Source: Leuctra nigra
Lineage: Eukaryota > Arthropoda > Insecta > Plecoptera > Leuctridae
Reading direction: 5' to 3'
Assembly: GCA_934045905.1 (NCBI GenBank)
Contig: OW203764.1
Span: 33,955,629 to 34,019,628, forward strand
DNA length: 64,000 nucleotides
Position 1 is the stretch's first letter. Each line of letters starts with the position of its first letter. Made by a program: the position numbers and the translations under genes. Positions 36,117 to 48,600 of the stretch are shown in pieces. The notes under the pieces were generated by a model. That model was given only the letters and a program-made list of their open reading frames with translations, did no database searches and was not told the DNA's origin.

Positions 36117-37148
36117 CTAGGAAAACGCTCAGTGTAACGCGTTGATGAGCGAGCACAGAACATGCAACATCCCCATAGTAACAATGCACGACACGGCACA
36201 AGACGATTTTCTCTGCAATTTTTCAATCTCCATAATACTCTGGATGAATAACAGATCCAATGTGTCGTGAAGTCTTACCTACATACCTTCTCCAGAAATC
36301 TCTTGTGACATCCCATACTAAACTCGTAAAATTACAATTAATACTTGACTGATTGGGCTTACAATATGTTAAATTTAATATGATGTTGGTCTTGATCACC
36401 AAGCAAAATTTGAACTTAATGTGAACATTTTTATTGTCGACCAATCAGAAGACATTAGGTACCTATTTAAACTTAAACCAATTAGAGGATTTGGCCTTCG
36501 TACTGCATCCGATTTTATGCGCTAGCTCAAAAATGCTTTCATTTTACTGTACATTGTGGATAGCTTGGCTGCTCTACAGGCCTTGCCTTGGAACAGAAGC
36601 TTAAAGAAGGCAGGGATGACAATTTAGTATGCATTTTTGAAGATTATGGAATAAAATGACCTTAAAATGACAAAACTTTTGAAAATAACGACAGATTAGA
36701 CTGAAAATTGGCAAAAATACCTAAAATGTTGGTATCAATGACCACGCGAAGTTTTAAGTTGATCGGTCAATCTGTTCTTGTTTAAATGTCAAAAATCACA
36801 TGAAAAATGGTTTTAAGTTTGAACCAATAAAAGGATTTGGCTGAAACTTTTTATGATTGGGTACAATGTTGGTTGCAATGTTTTTGCTAAATTTCAAATT
36901 GATCAAAGCAACCAATCGAAAGATAATTTTTTTTAAATTTGAACCAATCACGGGAGCCCCATCAAAAACGATCCCAGGGACCGCATAGAGTACGTTAGTA
37001 TGTGTACAAAATTTCAGATCGATTGCTTGAGCGGTTAGACCTGGGCTTTGACCACAAAAAAAAAACAAAAAAACAAACAAACAAACAAACAAACACACAG
37101 AGAAAGTGCCATAAGAGTACCGTGGTGACGCTCGCTACGCTCGCTCAA
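36117..37148 (-). mobile_element. Helitron-like family 1 copy (palindrome right arm)
   Basis: On the minus strand it starts TTGAGCGAGCGTAGCGAGCG after A and ends CGTTTTCCTAG before T. With 35018-36000 it makes a palindrome of about 1 kb per arm around a 116-bp centre. Confidence 0.7.
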
Positions 37149-37388
37149 TTAGTGCAATTTGGACATTTCCAAAACGCATCACAAGACAATTTTTATTGGA
37201 CAAATTCGAACATAAGAAAATCGGATTTCAGAGTTTCCCACAAAACGCTGTTTCATTGGTTAGAAACTATTCGAGAAAACAAGGAACACGACTGACCTCT
37301 GGTGGGTTCTTTGGTACTATCCATAAGGGGGATAATGGAGTATATAAAGGGTAATTATTTATGTAAATAAATGATATAAAATTTGTTT

Positions 37389-37550
37389 AGGGCCGGTATA
37401 ACCAAATTTAATCTGAGCTGGATTAACTAAATATTGGACTAAATTGGCGGCACAGCCAATCAGATACCTCAAAATGAGTGGCACAATTGAATTTAATCCA
37501 AAAGTTAGTTAATCCAGCACAATTTAACTTTGATTATTCCGGGCCTTAGT
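37389..37550. mobile_element. MITE, GGCCCGG family
   Basis: The left end TAGGGCCGGTATAACCAAAT mirrors the right end ending in CCGGGCCTTA. GCTGGATTAACTA is shared inside both arms, giving inverted repeats of about 43 nt. No ORF. Confidence 0.65.
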
Positions 37551-39332
37551 TGTTTGTTATAGCTGAAAAAGTAAACTTGTAACTAAATCTAAATTTCATT
37601 TGTTTCTCCTTTTTCACTGCCCTATGGAAACACGAACATCAACATAAAAAAGTGCATCTAAAAGTTTCCTGCCAGAAGTGGCTCCATACGTATCTCTTAT
37701 TTGTTCGAATAGTGTGACATATTATACACTTTAGGAGATTTTCCATTTTTCATACAAAGCGGTCAAGAAGTTCAAGAACTTGTTTCGTTCAGAAATAAAT
37801 TTTCACCTCAACTTCATACAAATTTGATAGGTTCGTTTTCACAGTGGTTTTCAAGGTCTATAGAGCAAACTTACTTGGCAACGCGTTTCAGAGAGCGTTT
37901 ACAACTCCTGTTAAGCATCTAGCAGCAGAAGCATCTTAAAGTCCGCATCCCGGAGGCAGCTTGATAATATCATCACTACACACAGATAACTATGCAGGTT
38001 CACAAACAATGACCGACCACAATTAGTTACCTGGCTACTCCATTCTCATGGACAGTTAGCGGTGACCACAGCCACGGAATGTCTGACTATTCATCAAAGC
38101 CACAGACAGCGTGGAAGCTGGATGCAACCGCAGTGTATTGAGATGTATCAAGACAGAATTCCAGTTATTGCTTATTACATTAGTTGGTGTTGAATAGTCT
38201 CATGCCACAGTTTAGTCAACCTGCGTATAGACATTGCAGTATGTCACAATAATTATCTTCAGGTAGAGTTCTTGGACGTGATGATTTCTCCCGCACCCGT
38301 TAAGTGATACCAATTATGTTTTAAGTAGACAACCATGTATTAATATTATGATTTTACTTGCTCTTATAATGCTGGCAAAATAAGACTCATAAATTGCTTT
38401 CAAAATTCGAAGTCCTTTTTCAAAACTTGATTAACTAAACGACACCACAGAGGTATAGGGAGATGGCGAGCATGTGGGGTTGGAGGGTTTGGTTATAAGA
38501 ACCGACTAACTACCATCTAATAATTATTGCTCCATTAACAAATATTGACGGATTCTCGAACTCCAATAATCTCCAACCAACCACAATGCTTATGAATACA
38601 AGAGATTCTTCAACGATGTAAAACTCATGAAAAACACTTTCTGATTCGGATGACCACAAATGTGAACATAAAAGTATAACATTATTCGGATAGGTTCTGT
38701 GCAAACATTCAATCAAATTAAATATTTTTAAATTAATATTTGCAGAAAACGGACCGGAAAGTCGATTGTAGCTTCCTCATAGCTATAGTTAATATTGAGT
38801 TTATATTTTTTAATATCACTGTGGAATCTTTGTAATCTGTTTGGGATTAAAATAAAATTAAAAAAGTGAAAAATGAAAATGGGTAGTCTAATGTGAATTG
38901 TAATAAAATAAACCTTTTTTTTTTGTTCAACGGCGTTCTCTTCTTCCGATCCACAGCTGATTTTAATAAGAAAAACGGATATACTTTCATTACACAATCT
39001 CCTTCGAAGCATCAGTATTTTTACTATCAGTAATTTGAGGGGGAGGAAAACACCCTACTGTGTAGGTGTTTCTCTCACAACAGTACGTGTACTGACATCT
39101 AGCGTGAAAACCTAGAATTCAACTCCAGAAGTTGGTTCAGAGTTCACCACATAGAGTACACTAGTGGCCTGTTTTAGTTAGAGAGCCTATATAATATATC
39201 AATTCCTTCTCTAGTTTTTGTAAAGATTCCTATTCCATAATAATTATAAATCTTAGAAGAAATAACAGTGTAATATCATTTATTTTGTACAGATAACAAC
39301 AACTTCCTAACCATTTGATTGCCAGGTATTAA
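37551..39332. other. Intergenic, nothing recognised
   Basis: AT-rich sequence without supported genes. Confidence 0.45.
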
Positions 39333-40295
39333 TTAAGCGAGCGGAGCGAGCGTCTCCACTTGACTCTTGCGGCACTTTCTCTGTGTGTGTGTTTTTTTTT
39401 TGTTTTTGTTTTTGTTTTTTTTGCTGGTTCAACCCACGTCGCACCGATCAACGTATCGATCTGAAATTTTGCACACACCTTCATCTCATACTAACTTAGA
39501 CCTGTATAGTTTTTGAGAAAGATCCGTCCATAAATAAAAAAAAAAATCATGTTTTCCTATATAAATAGCATTGTAGGTTCGAGGAGTCCGTTGCGGCCGC
39601 TCGATGCGCCCCATTCAAAACAGCTCGGAAGCAAGCAGCTGCCTATCTATTTTATTGTTAGAATACGTTTTACAGTATGATATATAGTTATAGCAATACC
39701 TGCTAGGTTATACTTAGGTTTTATATTATTTTCTTGAAGAAGATGTAATTAATGTAGGTATAGGTTATTATAAGAGTTTTAACATGCAGTCTCACTTTAA
39801 ATCCTTTTAAAGGTTGAGCTAATTATTTGTAGACCGGCAAGTCTGCTTGATTGTAGAAACAGTTTGGTTAGTTGTTAATTGAAATTAATTTTATAAAATA
39901 TTTTATTTATTTAGACGATATGTTTCTTATAGATCCAACGAGTTAGGTTTATGTTAGGTAAGCAATGTGTTAGGTAAGCTCTATTAAACGGAACGGTCTG
40001 TTTGGATAATATTTCTTAAATTAGGTTTGCTCATATTAGCACTTAGATAATGGTCTATTTTGTGGATTGAATCTATGTATTTTTATTTTGTGTTAATCCA
40101 TAATACCTACATATTCCAATAAATACACATGAGTGTAGTGTTACTTGCAATGAGAAGCAAATTCATTTTTTTAATATAATTTAATGGATCGTGCTTCTAG
40201 ATTTCAATTGTTTTACGTATATTATTGATTATGGTTCGAGGTGTTGCACGTATCCGTGCTCGCTTATCAACGCGTTACACAGAGCGTTTTCCTAG
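39333..40295 (+). mobile_element. Helitron-like family 1 copy with divergent interior
   Basis: Starts TTAAGCGAGCGGAGCGAGCG after A and ends GAGCGTTTTCCTAG before T. The ends are family 1 but most of the interior is unlike the 1323-bp copies. Confidence 0.65.
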
Positions 40296-40482
40296 TAAAT
40301 AAAATAGCGCCGTTTGTTCATTTGAGTTGTGTGAGAGACACAAACGCAGCTGCTCTCACATTTCAAGTTAGAGGCGATTCAATTTAATTTGCCGTAATTT
40401 TCATATGACCAACAATTATACAGGTAACTAAATGATGCTAAATGGCATAAAATCCGAAGAGTTGAAAAAAAATCAGCTTGAG

Positions 40483-41070
40483 TCAGCTTCACAAAAAGTA
40501 TTAACTCCTTACACACCTATCACGGTGTTTTTGGTATTAAGGTGGCGCGATCACTCGAGGCATAGTCTCAGATCTTCATAATTTTTTGTGTACTTATTGA
40601 TAATCATGCCATACACAATCCCTGAAAAAATTAAACACTTCTCGTGTCTGGTTTATGAGATAATTTAAATTTTCTTCCCCATGTTATCTTATGGCAGCCA
40701 AGTAAAATCGTGTAATTTTTTTTAGCTAAAATGAAGCTCTAATTTTTTTGTACCGCGAGAACTTTTTTTCTGGTAGACATACGGACATACTATCAGGAAA
40801 AAAATGAAAACAAAACCAACGTGTGCTATTGTAATTTACCAAATTCGAAATGATTTTCCTATACCTCCCATGTTAAAGTTTTGTTAATTCTCAAAAGACA
40901 TAAAATTGAATACTCATTATTGGGCAGGAGTTGCAAATGAACTGTTGTAAAAAGGTTTTTAAAATGGTTATTTAAAAAATAAATAAAAATTTGCTTTATC
41001 GAGTGATCGCGCCACGTTAAATCAAAATATAATTTTTATAAACAGATAATACTTTTTGTGAATCCAGCTC
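40483..41070. mobile_element. MITE of the GCTGGATTCACAAA family (outer, interrupted)
   Basis: The left end CAGCTTCACAAAAAGTATTAA and the mirrored right end AATACTTTTTGTGAATCCAG belong to the same family as 23424-23637. A second TIR element sits inside. Confidence 0.55.
40541..41016. mobile_element. TTAA-flanked TIR element (piggyBac-like MITE)
   Basis: Termini GTGGCGCGATCACTCGA (40542-40558) and TCGAGTGATCGCGCCAC (40999-41015) are perfect 17-bp inverted repeats. TTAA lies directly outside both ends (40537-40540 and 41017-41020), the target duplication used by piggyBac elements. No transposase ORF. Superfamily is inferred from TTAA only. Confidence 0.65.
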
Positions 41071-41157
41071 CAGTAGTTCAGAGTCTACGCTGCAAAAAGG
41101 GGCCTAACCCACCACAAATTGCAACAGTAGATTATTTTAATGTTAATCGATTCATAC

Positions 41158-41860
41158 AAATGCCCTCTATAACGTATTAAAAGTTCTCCAAAATTTTATT
41201 AGGGTGGGTGGGCTAAAATGCAAAATTTGTCAAAAAGTCATTGTTGTCATTATCAAATGATCAAATTAGATCAACCTAGTCGAGTAGCATATCAAATGAA
41301 AGCTTATGATTAGTTCAACTTATAAAAATATATATCACCGTTATAAAGTTGATACAGAGGTCAAAAGGGGGCAAAAAGTGTCAAAATCTAATTTTTGAAG
41401 TGTTCCAGGACATATGCGATATCTTCATCCCTGATATTAATAATTACATACTTTTTTATATAAATCGATCCGAAATGAATTTGTTTATAACATATCAAAA
41501 GTTCTACAAAATTCTTTGAACATGAGTGGGCCAATGAATCAGTCAAAAAGTTTAAACGGACGATTTTTATTTTTGAGTGCAATATGTCTAAGCAACTAAG
41601 ATTAAACCAATTTCCTAAATCACCACTATTTATAACAAAATGTTTTTTGATATGAAACGATACAGAACAATGCCCTCTTAAACATATCAAATGTTCTCAG
41701 AATTTTGATTAGGGTGATTGGGCCAAATTTCTAAATTTTGCAAAAGCCCATTGTTGTAATTACCAAATTATCAAATTATATCAACATAGTCGAGTAGCAT
41801 ATAAAATGAAAGCTTACGATAAGTACAACAAATAAATTCAAATATTACCTATAAAAATGT
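41158..41860 (+). repeat. Direct repeat, two diverged units about 510 bp apart
   Basis: Phrases such as AATGCCCTCT, AGGGTG, CATTGTTGT and TCGAGTAGCATAT occur in the same order at 41158-41345 and 41667-41860. No coding support. Confidence 0.6.
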
Positions 41861-42214
41861 CATACAAAGGTCATGAGAGGTAAAAACAAAACGTGGTCAA
41901 AGTTCCCATTATTAAGCGTCCAAGGACAAATACCTGAGATTTGCCTTTATCGAATCTCAGATCCAAAAATCTAAAAAAAATCTATCGATCCAAAATTAAT
42001 TTAACCGTGGGTAAGCCAATAAGTATTTAATTCAATTTCAAAATTGTGATATTTTGGTGATATAAAAATCGAATCGAACGTATAGTGTCAAAATGATGGA
42101 TAATCGTTCTGAATATACGTATATTTAACATTTAAATATGAAGAAAATAATACAAATAGACAAACACTATACCCTATTTAATGCAAAGAAACCAGCGTAA
42201 CCGAAACCAACGTA

Positions 42215-42386
42215 AAGTATTAGTTTCCGATGAAACTAATGGACCGATTTTGCTGGAAATCATTAGCATTCTGCATTGGATAGTAATGAATCTTTTGTGA
42301 AAAAATTTGCCAGATCCGTTACTAAATACACAGATAAAAAACAAAGAGATTTGAGCCATAAGTTTCAAGTGGAGTCGCTCGCTTAA
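42215..42386 (-). mobile_element. Family 1 fragment (5' end)
   Basis: Related to 10560-10767 and ends GCTCGCTTAA at 42386, the mirrored family 1 start. Confidence 0.5.
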
Positions 42387-42548
42387 TAAGATCGAAATAT
42401 CTCTTGTTGCAATGGCAACAAATTTAGATATTTCGATTTTGATTGTTTCCGAAACGAATGAATAGTTTTCGGTAAAAAGCATGGTGCTGGTACACAAAGT
42501 ATGGGCTGGTGTAATTCGGGAGGAATGTGGTCCAACAATTCATTCGTC

Positions 42549-42611
42549 TCAATACTGCAATAATTGGTATTGTCTTAGTAGAATTGTTCGCATGAAGATG
42601 TCGAAGAGCAC
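42549..42611 (-). CDS. Gene A exon 5 (C-terminus)
   Basis: Follows a 79-bp intron ending TTTCATTTCAG. Encodes VLFDIFMRTILLRQYQLLQY and TGA, the short C-terminal TM7 segment typical of the family. Confidence 0.85.
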   Translation of the reverse strand: MLFDIFMRTILLRQYQLLQY

Positions 42612-45600
42612 CTGAAATGAAAAGACGTACCTATAGTTTGACATCCTCATGACACAATATGACGGACTACTGCGCATGTCCAAGACTCACTTGCGTCATC
42701 AGCTCCATGGACAAGACTGTGACGTTGCCCGCCAGGAGCTGCATGGGAGTCTGCGCGCGCATCATGATCATCTGCACGTAGTGGCGTGACGTCTTGTCCG
42801 CGCGATACCATCTGCAGCTGTACGCAGCCTGGGCCAGGCGCTCGCTCTGCAACACACGAGTTGTACAACACATCTGCAGCTGTACGCAGCCTGGGCCAGG
42901 CGCTCGCGCTGCAACACACAGTTGTACAACACATCTGCAGCTGTACGCAGCCTGGGCCAGGCGCTCGCTCTGCAACACACGAGTTGTACAACACATCTGC
43001 AGCTGTACGCAGCCTGGGCCAGGCGCTCGCTCTGCAACACACGAGTTGTACAACACATCTGCAGCTGTACGCAGCCTGGGCCAGGCTCTCGCTCTGCAAC
43101 ACACGAGTTGTACAACACATCTGCAGCTGTACGCAGCCTGGGCCAGGCGCTCGCTCTGCAACACACGAGTTGTACAACACATCTGCAGCTGTACGCAGCC
43201 TGGGCCAGGCGCTCGCGCTGCAACACACGAGTTGTACAACACATCTGCAGCTGTACGCAGCCTGGGCCAGGCACTCGCGCTGCAACACACGAGTTGTACA
43301 ACACATCTGCAGCTGTACGCAGCCTGGGCCAGGCGCTCGCTCTGCAACACACGAGTTGTACAACACATCTGCAGCTGTACGCAGCCTGGGCCAGGCGCTC
43401 GCGCTGCAACACACGAGTTGTACAACACATCTGCAGCTGTACGCAGCCTGGGCCAGGCACTCGCGCTGCAACACACGAGTTGTACAACACATCTGCAGCT
43501 GTACGCAGCCTGGGCCAGGCGCTCGCTCTGCAACACACGAGTTGTACAACACATCTGCAGCTGTTCGCAGCCTGGGCCAGGCGCTCGCTCTGCAACACTC
43601 GAGTTGAACAACACATCTGCAGCTGTACGCAGCCTGGGCCAGGCGCTCGCGCTGCAACACACGAGTTGTACAACACATCTGCAGCTGTACGCAGCCTGGG
43701 CCAGGCACTCGCGCTGCAACACACGAGTTGTACAACACATCTATAGCCAAAACATTGTGAATCAAACCCCAACGGCTGGCGCTCAATGTTAAGCAACATT
43801 GAGCGCGGTCAGCGGTTGGATGGGTGACCAATCTACTCTGAACCCTTACCTAATATCGCCAAATTTCAGTAGCACCGTGTTACTGTAGCACGATCGGCTA
43901 GTTGCCATGGCGACAATGTTAATTCTTATGGCTAAAACTTTTAAAACAAAAGTTGTGCTACAGAACACGGTGCTACTGAAATATGGCGATATTATGTAAG
44001 GGTCATGACTTGCCAGTTGCTGCCATTGGGCCAGAGGGACTGGGGTGTTTGGGGGTTAGTGTGACGACGACGTCCCTCCACCTGTTATCAATCTCTCGAC
44101 GGGGCGGGTTGTGAATGTTACACTGTCCTTCGGATAGGACGTTAAGCCGTTGGCCCCCTTGGTACCTCTCGTCAGGAGTAGGCTACATGCTGGTACCGGG
44201 TTTCCTCTCCTCCCTTCTCTATTACATTCTCACTTGTGGAACCTCGGCTTGATATCTTTGATAGGCTCAAATCCAAATCAAATCAGTCAAAAACAAACGA
44301 AACCAAAACAGCGCCATTGAATATATAGCCATTTTGGCTAACATTTTAGGGACTGTTTTAGGGAAAAAGTGAACAAATACACAACAAAAAGAACAAGAAC
44401 AAGCAGCACTGGAGCTGCTTCTGATATGCTTTTGATTTTCGACTGTTTTTAAAGCCTATTTTGGATAAATGCTTTTTAAGTGTGTGGCTTAAAATCTAAT
44501 CCCCATAAAAAACACTCCGTGTAAAAATACCAGCCAAGTCTCTTTACTTTAAAAAAATTCAACACCGAAAAGGAGTGATATCAAAAAAGGAGCCAAGTCA
44601 ATGACATTTCCAAATATTTAATCGTATCTTTGAAATAAAAGTATAAACACCGAGAAATACTTTACAAAAGGACTTGGCGCATCGTTTTTTTAAAGACATT
44701 TTTCTATTCATAAGCGTAATATGCCATTTATATACAACCGTCATTAAGAACTTTTATCATAATAGGGACACATCTTTCAATTACATATTATATATACCTA
44801 CTGTAAATAATTTTCTATTTGAATATGTACACATGAAACTTGTTGCCTATGTTTGTAATAAATACACAATAGATATCTTCGTAATATTGTTTCGTGGTCA
44901 ACATATTAATTAAGTCTCATGCGTTATACCTTCTCATCATGAAATAAATTTCTATTAATCCGCAATTTATAATAGTACATTTCACGAAGTACACAGTGAC
45001 GGCACATTGAATTTCTTTAACATTTTTAAATTTATTCACTTTACACTTGAAAAATATATAATAGTGTTCTATCGATAGTTAGTAATTTATTTGACAACGT
45101 TTCATGATTTCCCTCAGAGTCAAGATCATATTATGAAAAGATACCCTTCTAATATCACCATATTAACAGTGTTATAAGAATATATATGAGCGCACTTCCT
45201 TGTTACTTAATTCTTTTACCATATCACTTATGTATTACAACATGAAATCTTTCTTCTATCGCCATTGACAAAACTATAAAATAGCAATTACTAAAAGTAG
45301 CTTGATTCATAGCTTGAGTAGCTTGATGGCTCTAATAGAAAGAGGAAAAGTACTTAAACTTTTACATTTCTTTCCACTTTTAGGATAGAAAGATGTCTTT
45401 AAAAAAACGATGCGCCAAGTCCTTTTGTAAAGTATTTCTCGGTGTTTATACTTTTATTTCAAAGATACGATTAAATATTTGGAAATGTCATTGACTTGGC
45501 TCCTTTTTTGATATCACTCCTTTTCGGTGTTGAATTTTTTTAAAGTAAAGAGACTTGGCTGGTATTTTTACACGGAGTGTTTTTTATGGGGATATCACTC

Positions 45601-48600
45601 CTTTTTTCAGTTTATTCTTACTCACCAATGACTATAATTCCTTTAAAAAAATACGCCTTTGTGGTTTGGTTGCTAAGAAGAATTGTGTTTGGTGCTAAAT
45701 GTAAGCTTAAAATTATATTCCATGATGAATTGCGAAAGCATCGTTCCAATCGGTCCAACTGTTCTCGAGTTATCGCATCACTTCCAGTTTTCAAAATGGC
45801 GGCTGACATCACTGCCACCTAATATCTGTATCTTAAATGTTATGTAACATTATAAGCCTTCTGAATATGTATTTATTGTTATAAGAGATGGTTTTAGTCA
45901 GATTTGGCATTGTTATGGCGTCATTTCCGGTTTTAGTAATAGTGCATTTCTATTTCGACTATTGATGTTTCATAAAGATGACCGTCTGAATCGATTGGCG
46001 CAAATTTCGTTTCGATCGGTTCAGCCGTTTTCGAGATATGACGTCACTTCCGGTTTCAAAATGGCGGCATAAAACCGGTTATAGCAAAAGGCACCTTAGA
46101 CGCCAAAAGTGCACACGTGGTAAAAATTTCAGATCGATCGGTTAACCCGTTTAGGCTGTGGCCCTGTCAACAGTGTTTCCTGATATCTGAATCATCATCA
46201 TCATCATCATCAGATAGCTTTTAAAAGGGGTGTAATTTCACTGTTTTCACGGCCATCTTGCTCGCAAATGACATAACCTGTTGTTCCCAAATTTGGTATA
46301 GGGGGTGGGGTGGGCCATAGCTCGAAATTAAGATATTTCGCAACAATGTGAGATTTTCCAATGTTGAGATCCAGTAGGCCGAAAATGCCATGTTGTTGCT
46401 TACAGTAAAAGTGTTTGGTCTGCTCCTCAGTTTATTAGGCATTTACAGTATGTTGAGTGAGTTTGAGTGTACCGTACGACTTGGCTGGGTGGAGCGACCG
46501 CTCCACTAGATGACAAATTAAGTTAAATGAGTGATTTACCTCGGTAATTAGTATCTGTCCAAAGTTGCAGAAAATGTATAGTCTCTGTGAGGCAAATAGA
46601 AGTGTCCAGACGTATTTACTCAGCTCTGGGTCATCCCAACTGCCCATCTGCACGCAAACATAGCGTTAACATTTAATAAGAGATCAAGTTGCAGTGGATT
46701 CTCATTTCGATGCCATCGCTTCTGACAGCTTATTCAAATAAGTATATATACAATAACTACTGATAATTTTATATAATAGGAGTAAATTATAGTCAACAAT
46801 GCAAAATTTGAACTTAATGTGACTACCTACTTTAATTTTTCAGCCAATCAGGAAAAAATTATTGAATTTAGTTTTGATTTAGCCAAACAACGAAATTCAT
46901 TAAATTTCTAGCAGTAAAACTGTACGACAGCTGCAAACACTGTGAAAATTTAGGACTTTATAGATCAAACTGTGTGAGCTAGCTGCCACTTTCATTTTTT
47001 AAGAAATCGTAGGCAGCACCCAAAAACTTTAAACCATAGAATGATTTAGTAAAATTTTGTGAAAAATTTCAGCTCGATCGGAAAAATATTGTGACCTGTG
47101 GAGTGGGGTCAAATAACAAACAAAAAAAGAACAGAGAAAATGTTCAGTGACGAATGGAGACGATCGCTACTCTCGCTCAATAACCAATTTATTCAGTCAG
47201 AATTGTCAAAATGCAGATTTTTTTGTCAGATGCTAAATTTTCCTTTCAGTTCTAATTTTAGTTAAATCCACTTACCACTGCCAATTTCAGTGCAAAGATG
47301 CTCATAATGAGTGCTGTCAGCCTTAATAGTGTGAATGCATATGATTTCCAATACACATTTAGATCTTCGACAAATCTGAATTAATAACATTATAATCAAT
47401 GATAATCAATGATAATTTACATCTCAAATATAACAAGCTCTGTTTTAAATAATATTACCTTAACAGCAGATTATGTTTTATGCAACACTCCTTTAAAATC
47501 ATTGCCACATTTTGATTCCTGTCTCTTGAATTCTGTTTCGAGGTTCGTTCTTCACAGACTTCTTCTGGGTTGGGTTTCGATGTCACAACATTGATGTCTG
47601 CTGATGAATCCGATACTTGATTCCACTTGAGTTTGCGTGAAGTTGGTTTTATAGGATAAATGTCCGTCTTTCTGGCCGCAATCCGAGGATATTCTTCAAT
47701 GTCCGTCTTTCTGACCGCAACCTGAGGATATTCTTCAATGTCCGTCTTTCTGACCGCAATCTGAGAATATTCTTCAATGTCTGTCTTTTTGACCGCAACC
47801 TGAGGATATTCTTCAATGTCCGTCTTTCTGACCGCAATCTGAGGATATTCTTCAATGTCCAGATCTTCAATGTCCAGAGACACCATTTGAGTTCCATCAT
47901 TATGGACTTCTGCTTTGATTATCTTAACATTATCGCTTATACCTGGTTTACTTAGAGTAAATATTTCATGACTCCCAGCAGATATATTTTCTTCTTGCTT
48001 CACATTTAGTAGTACATTCTTTACCAGCACAATGTTAACTGTATCTTGCGTTTTCTTACAATTTTTGTTACTACCGATTTCCGCAAGAGTATTGCTAAGT
48101 TGCTTTATCAAGACAGATAACTCAGATACTATTGTAAACATAATTGCACCCATACAAATTCCAAGAAAAAGTTCAATAATAGCAGCAAATATGTCAAAAA
48201 TCAAAGAAATCTTTGACGTGATAAATTTGCTAATTGTAACTGATTTTATTATTGCATTGTTCAGTGTAAGCTGTTGTAAATTAGCGTCTGCAAAAAAGCT
48301 TAATACAAAAATAAAAATGAGGTTAGCACCAGCAAATATAACTAGCAGTACGAATACAAAAAACCTTAACAAATGTATTTTCTTTTCTTTAAAGTGTGGT
48401 TGAATTATATTGCTGCTAATTCCAAATTGATGCGTAATAGAAAACAACTTTTCTAATAGGTCATGAAGAACTACTCGTTTTAATAAAATAATCCAAATCA
48501 GCAATGGTTTATCAATAAAGCAAAGGAACAAAACTAGATTACTGGTGACCTTGGGGAAATCTGTCCATGTCATTGCTGCGCTGAGTAAGCGAGAAGCTGG

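Larger units (their letters stand above)
44501..46510 (+). mobile_element. Helitron-like family 2, copy 2 (about 2 kb, complete)
   Basis: Lies in gene A intron 3. The 5' end is (T)CCCCATAAAAAACACTCCG after A. The 3' end is GTGGAGCGACCGCTCCAC then CTAGA before T. The first 1.1 kb is a large hairpin: arms 44501-44704 and 45391-45593 around a 690-bp centre. The rest carries CRE/ETS/YY1-like modules. The hairpin and centre are almost identical to 61135-63548 except for a nested insertion there. A 79-codon ORF at 44674-44913 is identical in that copy and is repeat-borne, with no known domain. Confidence 0.75.

Noticed and set aside
42647..43831. Long ORFs of 273-394 codons in several frames on both strands
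   Set aside because: They come from a 62-bp stop-free repeat, so many frames stay open. Only the part of one minus frame at 42691-42846 is a real exon.
44674..44913. 79-codon ORF, identical at 61308-61547
   Set aside because: Its conservation reflects recent copying of the whole family 2 element. It spans a hairpin arm and the hairpin centre and has no recognisable domain.
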